Positions 40,761 to 49,593 of a stretch of DNA of 64,000 nucleotides are shown piece by piece. The position numbers were made by a program, and so were the translations under genes. The DNA comes from Clostridiales bacterium Firm_08. Its GTDB lineage: Bacteria; Bacillota; Clostridia; Oscillospirales; QAKW01. Below the pieces are notes generated by a model. The model did no database searches, was not told where the DNA came from, and saw only the letters and a list, made by a program, of their open reading frames with translations. The stretch's first letter is position 1. Each line of letters begins with the position of its first letter. The stretch lies in NCBI GenBank assembly GCA_001604045.1, contig LVAN01000007.1, forward strand, positions 1 to 64,000. The letters are read 5' to 3'.

Positions 40761-43100
40761 TTACGCTCTGTCAAGCACTTTCGCGGCGGCGCGGATGGCG
40801 TCGATGGCGCGGCGGATCACGGTGCCGGGATCCGCGGGAGCGTCCGGCTGTAGTTCGGCGAGCGGTTTGTCATAGAACCGATCCACAAGGGGAGCGATCT
40901 GTTTTTCGAAATCCGGTTTTTCGGTGTCGGGAGCCGCTGTTTTCAGCCAGTCGAAAACGAGGCGCGCTTCGTCGACATAGATCCCTTTTATCAGTTCACA
41001 GGCAGGCTGAGCGCTGTAACGGTTGTGGATATTGTGTTTGATGATGGTCTCGGCGCGGGGGTTGACCGGCGCGACGCGGCGCATCTCTTCCAGCGTTTGA
41101 TAGATGGAGAAATCCCCGGGATTGAGCGCCAGCACTTCCTCTATCGCGGCGAGCAGTTCGAAATAGCAGGGTTCCGCCGCGCGAAGGTAGTCTTTGTTCG
41201 AGATATCGAAGGTCACGGAAACGATGACGAGGTTGAGATATCTGCCGAGCGCGGTGCGGACCATATCCACGGTATCCCGCAGGACAAAGCGATCGCTTGT
41301 CGCGGGGCCGAGTGTCGACAGGATCTCCAGCGCCTTGATCGTCGAGGGCAGTACTTTTTGCTCGGCGGCGAGCTTGCGGCGGTAGTATTCCGCCAGCGCG
41401 GCGTCCCCGTAGTACTTTTGCAGCCAGACCGTCAGCCGCGTCCAAAGATCGAGATGCGCGTAGGCGTTGGGGGCAAAGTCGTAGCGGTGCGGGTCGCTCT
41501 CGGGACGGCGGGAATATTCGCCCCAGTCTCCGAGTTTGATCAGCGGCAGCATATGCTGCCAGGCGTCGTTCATCACGGCGGCGTTTTCGCCGTAGCGCGC
41601 TTTGCTGAAGTTTTCTACCAGACCCTCAACAGTATTGGCAAGCGGCGACCACGCGTTTTGCGTGAGAAATTCAAGAATGATGGGATCGCTGTGGCTGAGT
41701 TCCGGCCACAGGACCATCCCTTTGCAGTAGGGATCCTCCGCCGCCACTTTCAACCGTTCGCAGCTGCGGTCATAGGGACCGCGCAGTTCGCTTTCCGATT
41801 CAAAACTGTGGAACAGACCGAAGATCCAGGGGAATTTTCCGACGACGCCCCAGTTAAGGAAACAGATCTCCGGATCGTCCGCTTCCGACGTGTAATCGAG
41901 GATGATCGTTTTTTCGGGATCGAATTCCTTGAGAAGGCCCTGTACCTCCTCCGGCGTCCACCAGCCGATGAAGTCCCACGCGGCGATCATCATTGTAGAG
42001 TCGGGGAACCGCTCGCGGATGCTCTCTAAAATACGGCGGTAGGTGAACAGTTTGAGTGTAAAGTTTTTTTGCTTGTCAGGATATATTTTCCGCTCGCCAA
42101 GCCCTATGGTGTGGAACAGCGCCGTCTGCTTGTCGTATTCCTCTACCATCGTCTCGGTGAGTTTCATATAGTAGTCCATATTCTGTTTCTGACGGAAATC
42201 AAAGACCTTTCCGGTGTCGTTTTCGTTGTGCTTTCTGTCGCACTGCTCCAGGAAGGTCGGCTGTTTCGCCTCCAGAAACGTCGTCGGCGTGCGGCTGTAC
42301 CAGTGGGTCATCGTGCCGCAGTCGGTGGGGTAGGAGAGATCGAGATCTCTCGCGTACGCCAGCACCTTTTCCCGCAGCTCGCCGCGATAGCGCAGTTTCC
42401 AAAGGTCGGAACGGTCGTTATAACCGGGCGTGAGTTTTCCGTCCGCGTTATAAAAATCAGCGGGGTAGTTGATGTTCTCGTATTCCTCGGGGTAAGGAAC
42501 GTCCTCCGGGAAAGCGCGCTGCCAAACGTCGTCCATCCCGATGCGAAGCATAAAGAAGTTGAGCCGTTTTTTCGCCATCCAGTCAAGTTCTTTTTTCCAA
42601 TCCTCAAAGGACCAGTGCTCCGCCTGGAAGCGTTTGAGTCCGCGGTGGGCGAAGTAGCGAAGTCCGCGGTATTCAAAGCGCGGGCTTTCTTTCACGTCGA
42701 TGCCCTCCATCGGGAGGTCGTCAAGATGAGGGATGATATCGCCGTCCCAGAAATAGTGACAGCCGGCGTATCTCTCGAAATAGTCGTAGACGGCATACAG
42801 CGTCGAGCGGGGTCTGCCGCCCGCCAAAAGCACCGCGCGTCTGCCGTCCAGATCGAAGGAAAGCAGGCGGTAGTCGTCCGTGCCGTAGCGCAGGTCAAGA
42901 GAACCGATATGTCCTTCCAGGATCTCCCGCGCGGCAACGTCGTTGACGGCGTCGGTGCCGAGCAGAAACAGATCGCTTTGGCCGTCGTCCTTGTCCGACA
43001 CAAGGATGTCCCGCCCTGTGACGCTCCGGAACATTTTACAAAAAGCGTCGGCCGCCGCCTGATATGCTCCGGTGTTCGCCGTGATCAAAAGTTGAGCCAT
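40761..43100 (-). CDS. GH89/alpha-N-acetylglucosaminidase-like glycoside hydrolase
   Basis: A 779-aa cytosolic-looking protein with no signal peptide. An N-terminal alpha/beta domain ('GGRPRSTLYAVYDYFERYAGCHYF', residues about 95-117) of the kind found before GH20/GH67/GH89 barrels is followed by 'WSFEDWKKELDWMAKKRLN', like the NAGLU 'We.eiDWMA..giN' segment. Candidate acids are in 'GLGERKIY' near 330 and 'LWPELSHSD' near 465. A helical C-terminal third fits NAGLU. Catalytic identity is not certain, and alpha-glucuronidase-type enzymes share this layout. It has its own promoter and a strong GGGGGAT ribosome site. Confidence 0.5.
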   Translation of the reverse strand: MAQLLITANTGAYQAAADAFCKMFRSVTGRDILVSDKDDGQSDLFLLGTDAVNDVAAREILEGHIGSLDLRYGTDDYRLLSFDLDGRRAVLLAGGRPRSTLYAVYDYFERYAGCHYFWDGDIIPHLDDLPMEGIDVKESPRFEYRGLRYFAHRGLKRFQAEHWSFEDWKKELDWMAKKRLNFFMLRIGMDDVWQRAFPEDVPYPEEYENINYPADFYNADGKLTPGYNDRSDLWKLRYRGELREKVLAYARDLDLSYPTDCGTMTHWYSRTPTTFLEAKQPTFLEQCDRKHNENDTGKVFDFRQKQNMDYYMKLTETMVEEYDKQTALFHTIGLGERKIYPDKQKNFTLKLFTYRRILESIRERFPDSTMMIAAWDFIGWWTPEEVQGLLKEFDPEKTIILDYTSEADDPEICFLNWGVVGKFPWIFGLFHSFESESELRGPYDRSCERLKVAAEDPYCKGMVLWPELSHSDPIILEFLTQNAWSPLANTVEGLVENFSKARYGENAAVMNDAWQHMLPLIKLGDWGEYSRRPESDPHRYDFAPNAYAHLDLWTRLTVWLQKYYGDAALAEYYRRKLAAEQKVLPSTIKALEILSTLGPATSDRFVLRDTVDMVRTALGRYLNLVIVSVTFDISNKDYLRAAEPCYFELLAAIEEVLALNPGDFSIYQTLEEMRRVAPVNPRAETIIKHNIHNRYSAQPACELIKGIYVDEARLVFDWLKTAAPDTEKPDFEKQIAPLVDRFYDKPLAELQPDAPADPGTVIRRAIDAIRAAAKVLDRA

Positions 43101-43131
43101 TGATGTATCCCCCTTTTATTATCATAATCCT

Positions 43132-43160
43132 ATTATAATAACGTTTTTCATAGAAAACAA
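43132..43160 (-). promoter_or_regulatory. promoter for the GH89-like gene
   Basis: On the minus strand TTGTTT, a 17-nt spacer and TATAAT, 32 bp before the start codon. Confidence 0.75.
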
Positions 43161-43207
43161 GATAAAAAACAAAACTTTACGTTAAAAAAACAGAACAGAG
43201 CGGGCGG

Positions 43208-43250
43208 GGAGACAGGGAACGGCACTGAGGAGACAGGGGACGGCACTATG
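43208..43250. repeat. two tandem GGAGACAGGG(A/G)ACGGCACT units
   Basis: GGAGACAGGGAACGGCACT and GGAGACAGGGGACGGCACT in direct repeat, related to the hairpin at 27882. It is the first part of a 700-bp gene-free stretch (43101-43800) composed almost wholly of repeats. Confidence 0.7.
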
Positions 43251-43257
43251 TCTTCTA

Positions 43258-43341
43258 AATGATGTTGCGGCAAAGCCGCAAATGATGTCAGGCTCCGCCT
43301 GAATGATGTTGCCTTCGGCAAATGATGTTGCGCTGCGCGCA
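43258..43341 (+). repeat. palindrome/constant-spacer array, AATGATGT type, four units
   Basis: The spacer AATGATGT occurs four times without change. After each comes a different palindrome: TGCGGC-AAA-GCCGCA, CAGGC-TCC-GCCTG, TGCC-TTC-GGCA, TGCGC-TGC-GCGCA. All loops are 3 nt. The stems share no sequence, only their ability to pair. Confidence 0.85.
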
Positions 43342-43348
43342 AATTAAG

Positions 43349-43381
43349 GATGATCCCCCGGTCTTTGACCGGGGGATCATC
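43349..43381 (+). terminator. hairpin with GGTCTTTGACC core, left copy
   Basis: GATGATCCCCCGGTC-TTT-GACCGGGGGATCATC, perfect 15-bp stem, no T-run. It follows the array as at 27738 and forms the left bracket of the element at 43383. Confidence 0.75.
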
Positions 43382-43382
43382 A

Positions 43383-43752
43383 CAGCGTGTCAAAGAACCT
43401 CTTTGACACGCTGGCAGACTGCAAAAAAGGAAGTTGCATTTCACCGAGCCGTTCTCGTCGGCGTACTTTTCCACCCGAAAAAAGTGAATACTTTTTTCGG
43501 AAAAGGAGATGCAACGTTGCAAAGCGATCGGCTTTTTTCGAAAAAGCCGACGCTCATCAACTTTTGCATCGACGCACGGTAGAGAGCGGATCGGTGGAAA
43601 ACAGAGAAAAGCCTTGCAGAGCAAGGCTTCCTTGGATGAGAACATTTGTTTTTCTCAGTTTTGATTTCAGGCTTTGAACTTTCCCGAAAACGAAACTATT
43701 TAAAACTATGTTTCTGTTTCTCTGTGGTGAAACGACTTTTTTGACAGTCTGG
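43383..43752. mobile_element. MITE-like element, family 2, long copy (370 bp)
   Basis: It begins with hairpin CAGCGTGTCAAAG...CTTTGACACGCTG, then an end CAGACTGCAAAAAAGG whose inverted partner CTTTTTTGACAGTCTG closes the element; TTTCACC/GGTGAAA lie just inside. The first ~70 and last ~180 bp match the copy at 54243. A 104-bp interior segment with TTTTTTCGaAAAAG-type palindromes is extra here. No credible gene; the short track ORFs inside are chance. Confidence 0.7.
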
Positions 43753-43785
43753 GATGATCCCACGGTCTTTGACCGGGGGATCATC
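43753..43785 (+). terminator. hairpin with GGTCTTTGACC core, right copy
   Basis: A copy of the hairpin at 43349 with one stem mismatch (CCCAC for CCCCC), in the same orientation, so the element is flanked by 33-bp direct repeats. The rest of the gap to 43800 is AT-rich with no further feature. Confidence 0.7.
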
Positions 43786-43800
43786 AGTGTTCAATATTCA

Positions 43801-45426
43801 TTATTTCAGCGACCAGTTGCCGATCAGGCCCTCTTCATAGGACTGCTCTCCGAAAAACATCAGGCTTCCGTCATACTGCAGCGTTATGGTGTAGTTCTGC
43901 CCGGTGATGACGGCGGCGGCGTCCCGCACGTCGTCCAGCGACGTCTGCCCGCGCTGATTGGTGCCGCAGGCGACCAGCGTGCCGTCCTCCCGGACGCCGA
44001 CGGTGAAGTGCCTGCCCGCCGAAACGGCGATGACGTCCGACCACTGCCCGACTTCCAGCGCGCTCATCGTGCGGTCGCCCGCGCCGACGACGGCGCCGTC
44101 CGCCGTAACGCCGACAGCGTGTGTGTTGCCCGCGGCGAACTGTACGACGTTTTGCCACTGTCCGACGCCTTCGGCCAGCCCGTCGTGATCCTTGCCGGCG
44201 AACAGCATCTCGCCGCTTTCCGTCTGTCCCAGCACAAAGTCCCGTCCGACCGCGATGGCCTTGACGTTTTTCCAGCCGGAAACGGCGCACTGACCGCTGG
44301 CGTTATTGCCCGCCGCCACGACGGTCCCGTCCGAACGCAGGCCGACCGTAAAGCCGTTTCCCGCGCCGATGGCGACGATATCCTTCCAGGCGGTAAGATT
44401 GCACTCTCCGAATTTGTTTTTTCCGACCGCCATCACGGTGCCGCTGAAATGCAGGCCGACTGTATGGGTCTCCCCGCAGGCGACCGCGCGGATCGCGTTC
44501 CATTTGGAGGTCAGCAGGACGCCGTCTTTGGCGTATCCCGTGCCCTGCACCTTGCCGGCGGTGTCGACGATCACGGTATGCAGATATCCGGCGGCAACGC
44601 GCGTCTTGCAGGTGAGCAGACGGCGCATCTCCACCACTTTCTCCGGCGCGTCGCGGTAGCCGCCCGCCGCCCGGTATTCCTCCAGGGCGCCGAAAAAGTT
44701 ATCGATGCTTTCCGCGCGGGTGGCAAAATAGTAGTGCCGCGCCGGGCGGAAGAAAAAGAGCGTAAGCGTGAGGATAACGGCGAAAAATACGATGATACCG
44801 CCGCCAAGCCCCGCGTACGCGAGGATCCTGCCGCGTTTTTCCCGGCGTTTCTCGGCGCGGGCGGCGGCCTGTTTTCGCGCGGTCTCCCGCGACGCCTGTT
44901 CTGCCTGTTCCGTTTTAAGACATGTCTCGCCGTCGGCGTGGGCGGTCACCCATTCCTTCGGTCTGTCACAGCCGCCGCAGAAGGTCAGCCCCGCTTCGTT
45001 GATCTGCCCGCAGCCGCACCGCCAGAAGCGGTCGGTGTATTCGGTCCGGTACAGCGGGTCGGTGCCTTTCCACGCTTCAGCATACCGCTCAAACTCCGGC
45101 ATGGACGGTCCCGCCGCCGCGGGCGCCGGCAGATCCTCTCCCGCGGAGAGCGTCTCGTTGCGCCAGGCGACGCCGTCCGAAAACACGACGTTCCGCACCA
45201 CCGGTTCCGCGCCGCTCGGAAACGCCGCGCGGACCTCGGCGCGGGAGGGTATGTCCGTCAGCGTCTGCCGCGTATCGCCCGCGGCAAGTTCCGCGGACGT
45301 CAGATCGCACCAGCTGACATTGCGAAAGATAAAGACCGTTTGCTCCCCCTCGGCCCGGGCGCGCATGAGCTGCAGCGGACAGCCGGGAAGCAGTCGGTAA
45401 AAGACGGTTTCCGTCAAGGAGGGCAC
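43801..45426 (-). CDS. RCC1-repeat protein with zinc ribbon and membrane anchor
   Basis: A 541-aa protein. Residues 1-130 have no recognised domain. A zinc-ribbon motif 'WRCGCGQINEAGLTFCGGC' lies near 134-153, then a charged helix and a membrane segment ('ILAYAGLGGGIIVFFAVIL', about 205-225). The external C-terminal half has six or seven RCC1-type repeats of about 40 residues, each around 'VAAGxxxTVGLxxDGTVVAxG'. The blade motif 'GxNxxGQC' recurs. Such repeats build a beta-propeller for protein or ligand binding. It starts 5 bp downstream of the rpoD stop, so it is probably co-transcribed. No function is known. Confidence 0.75.
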   Translation of the reverse strand: MPSLTETVFYRLLPGCPLQLMRARAEGEQTVFIFRNVSWCDLTSAELAAGDTRQTLTDIPSRAEVRAAFPSGAEPVVRNVVFSDGVAWRNETLSAGEDLPAPAAAGPSMPEFERYAEAWKGTDPLYRTEYTDRFWRCGCGQINEAGLTFCGGCDRPKEWVTAHADGETCLKTEQAEQASRETARKQAAARAEKRREKRGRILAYAGLGGGIIVFFAVILTLTLFFFRPARHYYFATRAESIDNFFGALEEYRAAGGYRDAPEKVVEMRRLLTCKTRVAAGYLHTVIVDTAGKVQGTGYAKDGVLLTSKWNAIRAVACGETHTVGLHFSGTVMAVGKNKFGECNLTAWKDIVAIGAGNGFTVGLRSDGTVVAAGNNASGQCAVSGWKNVKAIAVGRDFVLGQTESGEMLFAGKDHDGLAEGVGQWQNVVQFAAGNTHAVGVTADGAVVGAGDRTMSALEVGQWSDVIAVSAGRHFTVGVREDGTLVACGTNQRGQTSLDDVRDAAAVITGQNYTITLQYDGSLMFFGEQSYEEGLIGNWSLK

Positions 45427-45431
45427 CTCCC

Positions 45432-46613
45432 TTACATTTCGATGAAATCTTTGAGTTTTTTGGAACGGGAGGGATGACGCAGTTTGCGCAGCGCCTTGCT
45501 TTCGATCTGACGGATGCGCTCACGGGTGACGTTGAATTCTTTGCCGACCTCTTCCAGCGTCCGCTGTCTGCCGTCCACCAGGCCGAAACGAAGTTCCAGC
45601 ACTTTGGCTTCCCGCTCGTGCAGGGTGCCCAGCACCTCTTTGAGTTGTTCCTTGAGCATGATATGCGCCGTCGCCTCGACCGGGGCGGGGATGTCCTCAT
45701 CCGGGATGAAATCACCCAGATGGCTGTCCTCCTCCTCACCGATCGGCGTTTCCAGCGATACGGGATCCAGCGCGATCTTCATGATCTCCCGCACCTTGTC
45801 CTCGGGATATCCCATCTCCTTGGCGATCTCCTCGCTGGTCGGGTCTCTGCCAAGTTCCTGTACGAGTTGTCTGGATACGCGCATCACACGGTTGATGGTC
45901 TCCACCATATGCACCGGGATGCGGATGGTGCGCGCCTGGTCGGCGATGGCGCGGGTGATCGCCTGACGGATCCACCACGTCGCGTAGGTGGAAAATTTAT
46001 AGCCCTTTTCATAATCGAATTTTTCCACCGCCTTGATCAGACCGAGGTTGCCTTCCTGGATGAGATCGAGGAACTGCATCCCTCTGCCGACGTAACGCTT
46101 GGCGATGGATACGACGAGCCGCAGGTTGGCTTCCGCCAGTCTGCTTTTCGCGCGTCTGCCCGCGTCGATCTTTTTTTGCAGGAACGCCTTTTCCTCTTCT
46201 GTCTCCGCCTCGGCGATCGCTTCCTCCGCCTTGTTGCCGTCCATCATCTGCTTGGCAAGTTCGATCTCCTCGTCGCCCGAAAGCAGCGGCACTTTGCCGA
46301 TCTCTTTGAGATACACTTTGACCGGATCATCCACGATCGCGTAGTCCGCGGCGGCGTCGTCATCGGAAGCGGCGGCATCTCCCTGCTCGCTTCCCTCGAT
46401 GTCATCCACGTTGAGGTTGGAAAGATCCTCCAGGGTATCCTCCACGATCTCGATACCGGCATCCGCCAGGGAATCGTAAAACCGCTCCATCTCCTCGGGA
46501 TCCAGCGCGATATCATCCAGCGCGTAGTTGATCTCCTTGTTGGTGAGCATCCCTTTTTGTTTGCCGGTCTCCAGCAGTTCATTCAGTACCTTTTTTTCAA
46601 TTGCCGTTGCCAT
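45432..46613 (-). CDS. rpoD: primary sigma factor RpoD/SigA
   Basis: The housekeeping sigma factor, 393 aa. Region 1.1 is short and acidic, with a stretch rich in Asp/Ala near 75-92. Region 1.2 '[17 protein letters not shown]' is followed by region 2 with '[21 protein letters not shown]' and the -10 recognition helix '[16 protein letters not shown]'. Region 4.2 '[20 protein letters not shown]' reads the -35 box. The consensus-like promoters found here fit its use. It overlaps dnaG by 17 bp in the conserved dnaG-rpoD order, with its own ribosome site AAGGAGA. Confidence 0.97.
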   Translation of the reverse strand: MATAIEKKVLNELLETGKQKGMLTNKEINYALDDIALDPEEMERFYDSLADAGIEIVEDTLEDLSNLNVDDIEGSEQGDAAASDDDAAADYAIVDDPVKVYLKEIGKVPLLSGDEEIELAKQMMDGNKAEEAIAEAETEEEKAFLQKKIDAGRRAKSRLAEANLRLVVSIAKRYVGRGMQFLDLIQEGNLGLIKAVEKFDYEKGYKFSTYATWWIRQAITRAIADQARTIRIPVHMVETINRVMRVSRQLVQELGRDPTSEEIAKEMGYPEDKVREIMKIALDPVSLETPIGEEEDSHLGDFIPDEDIPAPVEATAHIMLKEQLKEVLGTLHEREAKVLELRFGLVDGRQRTLEEVGKEFNVTRERIRQIESKALRKLRHPSRSKKLKDFIEM

Positions 46614-48363
46614 CGTTTTTTCTCCTTTTTGTTATAAGATCCTGCAAGACGCTCGCGGAAAGCGTGCCGGGGTCGACGCGCCTTTCCCGCTCGCGACGCA
46701 GCGTATTCGCGTAGTCCCCGACCTGCGCCGTCGTATTTTCCCCCAAAACCTCGGTGTTTATGATCTTCATGATCCGCGCCACCTCCGGCGGTTCGAAATG
46801 CGCGGACAGCACGCTGTCCGCCGCTTCGCCGTTTTGCAGGCGGGTCAGATAAAACTCATAGACTTTTTTGTTGAAAGAAGTCACAAAATCGTCCGGCGGG
46901 ATGTCCTTTGCCATCCGGCTCGCGAGATCCGGGTGGCGGCTGAGAATGGCGATCAGCCCTTCCTCCGCCTTTGCCGCGCGGATGTTGGAGGATCGCTCGG
47001 GATTGACGGGATCGGCGCGGTATCCGCCGTCCGTACCGCTCTCCCTGCGGATGAGTTCCGCCCGGGCGCGGGAGACGAACCGCTTTCGCGCTTTATCCAC
47101 TTCCAGGCGGATGGTCTGCGCGGAGATGTCCGTTTGAGAGGCGATGACGCCGCAGAACAACTCCCGCTCGATGTCCGAGGAAAGTTCCGCCAGCAGTTTG
47201 ACCGCGGCGCGGATATATTCCGTCTTTCCCGTGATCTCGGCCAGGTCGTATCGCTCCCTCAGCCTGTCCAGCGCGTATTGTGTGGGATTTTTTGATCCCG
47301 AAAGGATCATCGCGAAGCGGTCTTTGCCGTATTTTCGCAAAAATTCATCCGGATCCTTCGCCCCTGCGAATTGCAGGACCCGCACCGTGACGCCGACCTC
47401 CTCGAGATAGGCGACGGCTTTGTCCGTCGCTTTGCGGCCCGCCGCGTCCATATCGAAGGCGATCAGCACCGTTTTCGCGTATTTCGCGAGCAGGCGCGCC
47501 TGCTCCTTGGTGAACGCCGTGCCGAGCGGCGCCACCGCGTTTTTAAATCCCGCCTGATGGAGCGTCGCGACGTCGATGTTGCCCTCCACCAGAATGATGG
47601 TGCCCGTCTCGCTTGTTTTGGCGAAGTTCAGCCCGAACACCGTCTGACTTTTCCGGTAGAGCAGCGTCTCGGGGGAGTTCATATATTTCGGCTTGCTGTC
47701 GTCCAGCACCCTGCCGGAAAACGCCACGACGTTGCCCCGCACGTCGATGACGGGGAACATCACGCGGTTGCGGAATTTGTCGTAATAGGTATCGCTTTTC
47801 TGGGACTTGGCGAGCAGTCCCGCCTCGAACGCCTCCTCGTCCCGGAACCCGTTTTTGCGGAGCAGGGAACGCAGATCGTCAAAACTGTCGATCGCCATGC
47901 CCAGTCCGAAGCGGGTGATGGTGTTTTTGGCGAGCCCCCGCCCGGTGAAATAGGCGAGCCCCGCCGCGCCCTCCGGCTTGTGCAGGTTGTCGTAAAAATG
48001 CCGGGCGGCGATCTTGTGCATTTCCAGCTGCCGCTCCCGCTTGCGGGACGTCTTTTGGTAATCGGCGTCCTCCTCCGGCAGCGGCATATGTGCCCGTCCG
48101 GCAAGAAACTGTACCGCGTCGGTATAATCGAGGTGTTCGGTGTTCATAATAAACGTGATCACGTCTCCGCCCGCGCCGCAGCCGAAACAGTAATACGAGG
48201 ACGTATCGGGGAACACCGTGAAAGACGGCGTCTTTTCACTGTGGAAAGGACAAAGCCCGTTGAGCCGGCTGCCGGCGCGGCGAAGCACGACGTATTGCCC
48301 GATGACGTCGCTGATATCGTTGCGGGATTTCAGTTCCGCGATAAACCGGTCGTCAAACCGCAT
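46597..48363 (-). CDS. dnaG: DNA primase
   Basis: Synthesises RNA primers at the replication fork. The N-terminal zinc-binding domain has Cys38, His41, Cys59 and Cys62 ('[11 protein letters not shown]', 'YYCFGCG'). The TOPRIM core includes 'ILVEGNIDV' near 262 and '[12 protein letters not shown]' near 308. The C-terminal helicase-binding part (about 440-588) is weakly conserved as usual. 588 aa is normal. It lies between dgt (1 bp gap) and rpoD in a macromolecular-synthesis operon. Confidence 0.97.
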   Translation of the reverse strand: MRFDDRFIAELKSRNDISDVIGQYVVLRRAGSRLNGLCPFHSEKTPSFTVFPDTSSYYCFGCGAGGDVITFIMNTEHLDYTDAVQFLAGRAHMPLPEEDADYQKTSRKRERQLEMHKIAARHFYDNLHKPEGAAGLAYFTGRGLAKNTITRFGLGMAIDSFDDLRSLLRKNGFRDEEAFEAGLLAKSQKSDTYYDKFRNRVMFPVIDVRGNVVAFSGRVLDDSKPKYMNSPETLLYRKSQTVFGLNFAKTSETGTIILVEGNIDVATLHQAGFKNAVAPLGTAFTKEQARLLAKYAKTVLIAFDMDAAGRKATDKAVAYLEEVGVTVRVLQFAGAKDPDEFLRKYGKDRFAMILSGSKNPTQYALDRLRERYDLAEITGKTEYIRAAVKLLAELSSDIERELFCGVIASQTDISAQTIRLEVDKARKRFVSRARAELIRRESGTDGGYRADPVNPERSSNIRAAKAEEGLIAILSRHPDLASRMAKDIPPDDFVTSFNKKVYEFYLTRLQNGEAADSVLSAHFEPPEVARIMKIINTEVLGENTTAQVGDYANTLRRERERRVDPGTLSASVLQDLITKRRKNDGNGN

Positions 48364-48364
48364 A

Positions 48365-49354
48365 TCACACCTCCCAGGATGAGGGGATGAACAATTCCTT
48401 GTACAACTTGACGCTGTACAGATCCGTCATACCCGAAACATAGTCACAGATCGCGCGTTCCGCGCCGTCCTCCTCCACGATCCGGCGGTATTCGGGCGGG
48501 ATGCGGCCGGGATCCTCCGTAAAATACTCGAAAAGCCGCGCGATCATCCGCTGCGCCTTGCTTTCCTCCTGCTTGGCGGCGGAGCCGAAATAGACGTTGT
48601 CGAACAGGAACTGCCGCAGCTCCTTCGTCGCGGCCAGCACGTCCGGCGCCATCGCGACGTCGCCCTGTTTTTGACTTTCCGAAAGCACGGCGGTGATCAT
48701 CGTGTTGATCCGCTCGCCGGAGGAAAGCCCCAGCACCGTTTTCGCCGACCAGGGCAGATCGCCGCGGGAGATGATGCCGCCCCGCTCCGCGTCGTCGATA
48801 TCATGATTGATATAGGCGATCCAGTCGGAGATCTGCACCACCTTTCCCTCCAGCGTCGAGGGCGTACCGGAGGAGGTGTGATGAAGGATGCCGTCCAGCA
48901 CCTCCCGGCAGAGGTTGAGCCGCTCGATGGTCTCGCAGACGCGCACGCTCTGTTCATTATGATGGAATGGAAAGGAACAAAGTTCATTCAGCACTCTCTC
49001 ACCGGCGTGTCCGAACGGCGTATGTCCGAGGTCGTGTCCCAGCGCGATCGCTTCGGTGAGATCCTCGTTGAGCCGCAGGGCGCGCGCGATGTCGCGGGAG
49101 ATCTGACTGACCTCCAGCGTGTGGATCAGCCGGGTGCGGTAGTGATCGCCCACCGGGCTCAAAAACACCTGCGTTTTCTGCTTCAGCCGCCGGAACGCCT
49201 TGCTGTGGATGATCCTGTCCCGGTCCCTGCAAAAACAGGTGCGGATAGGGCAGGGTTCGATCGGCTCTTTCCGTCCGGCGCTGTTTGCGGAAAGGCACGC
49301 CTTTTCGCTCAGATTTTCTTTTTCCCACGCTTCCCGTTCTTGGCGGTAGTTCAT
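48365..49354 (-). CDS. dgt: HD-domain dGTP triphosphohydrolase-like protein
   Basis: Cleaves dGTP (or other dNTPs) to the nucleoside and tripolyphosphate. A 329-aa short form. The HD motif is clear: 'RTRLIHTLEVSQI' near 70 supplies the first His and 'LGHDLGHTPFGHAGE' near 100 the His-Asp pair. The track start is a TTG at 49402; ATG 49354 is preferred because GAAAGGAA lies at proper distance. dgt-dnaG-rpoD is a common Clostridial order, linking dNTP pool control to replication. Confidence 0.92.
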   Translation of the reverse strand: MNYRQEREAWEKENLSEKACLSANSAGRKEPIEPCPIRTCFCRDRDRIIHSKAFRRLKQKTQVFLSPVGDHYRTRLIHTLEVSQISRDIARALRLNEDLTEAIALGHDLGHTPFGHAGERVLNELCSFPFHHNEQSVRVCETIERLNLCREVLDGILHHTSSGTPSTLEGKVVQISDWIAYINHDIDDAERGGIISRGDLPWSAKTVLGLSSGERINTMITAVLSESQKQGDVAMAPDVLAATKELRQFLFDNVYFGSAAKQEESKAQRMIARLFEYFTEDPGRIPPEYRRIVEEDGAERAICDYVSGMTDLYSVKLYKELFIPSSWEV

Positions 49355-49436
49355 AGGCCCGTTCCTTTCATTTTTTTTCGCTCTACTTACTAAATACAAC
49401 AAAAAACGGGAAAATCCTTGTTTTGTTAAAAATTTC

Positions 49437-49465
49437 TTGACAAACAGGGGAACTCTTGCTAAAAT
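49437..49465 (+). promoter_or_regulatory. promoter for tRNA-Lys
   Basis: TTGACA (consensus), a 17-nt spacer and TAAAAT, 17 bp before the tRNA. It is divergent from dgt. Confidence 0.9.
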
Positions 49466-49482
49466 AAAAAAGCATTCCCTAT

Positions 49483-49558
49483 GACCCAGTAGCTCAGCTG
49501 GCAGAGCACATGACTTTTAATCATGGTGTCCGGAGTTCGATTCTCCGCTGGGTCACCA
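49483..49558 (+). tRNA. trnK: tRNA-Lys (anticodon TTT)
   Basis: A complete cloverleaf: acceptor stem GACCCAG/CTGGGTC, D-loop AGCTCAGCTGGCAGAGC, anticodon loop CTTTTAA with anticodon TTT, T-arm CGGAGTTCGATTCTCCG, and an encoded CCA end. It is a single-gene transcription unit with a consensus promoter and a GNRA-loop terminator. Confidence 0.98.
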
Positions 49559-49591
49559 AAAAATCCGTCGGCGAAAGCCGACGGATTTTTT
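49559..49591 (+). terminator. terminator after tRNA-Lys
   Basis: AAATCCGTCGGC-GAAA-GCCGACGGATTTTTTA; 12-bp stem, GNRA loop, T-run. Confidence 0.93.
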
Positions 49592-49593
49592 AT

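Noticed and set aside
43322-43677. Short ORFs in the 43.3-43.7 kb repeat region
   Set aside because: They lie in the family-2 element and its flanking hairpins, and neither reading frame is preserved in the second copy at 54243.
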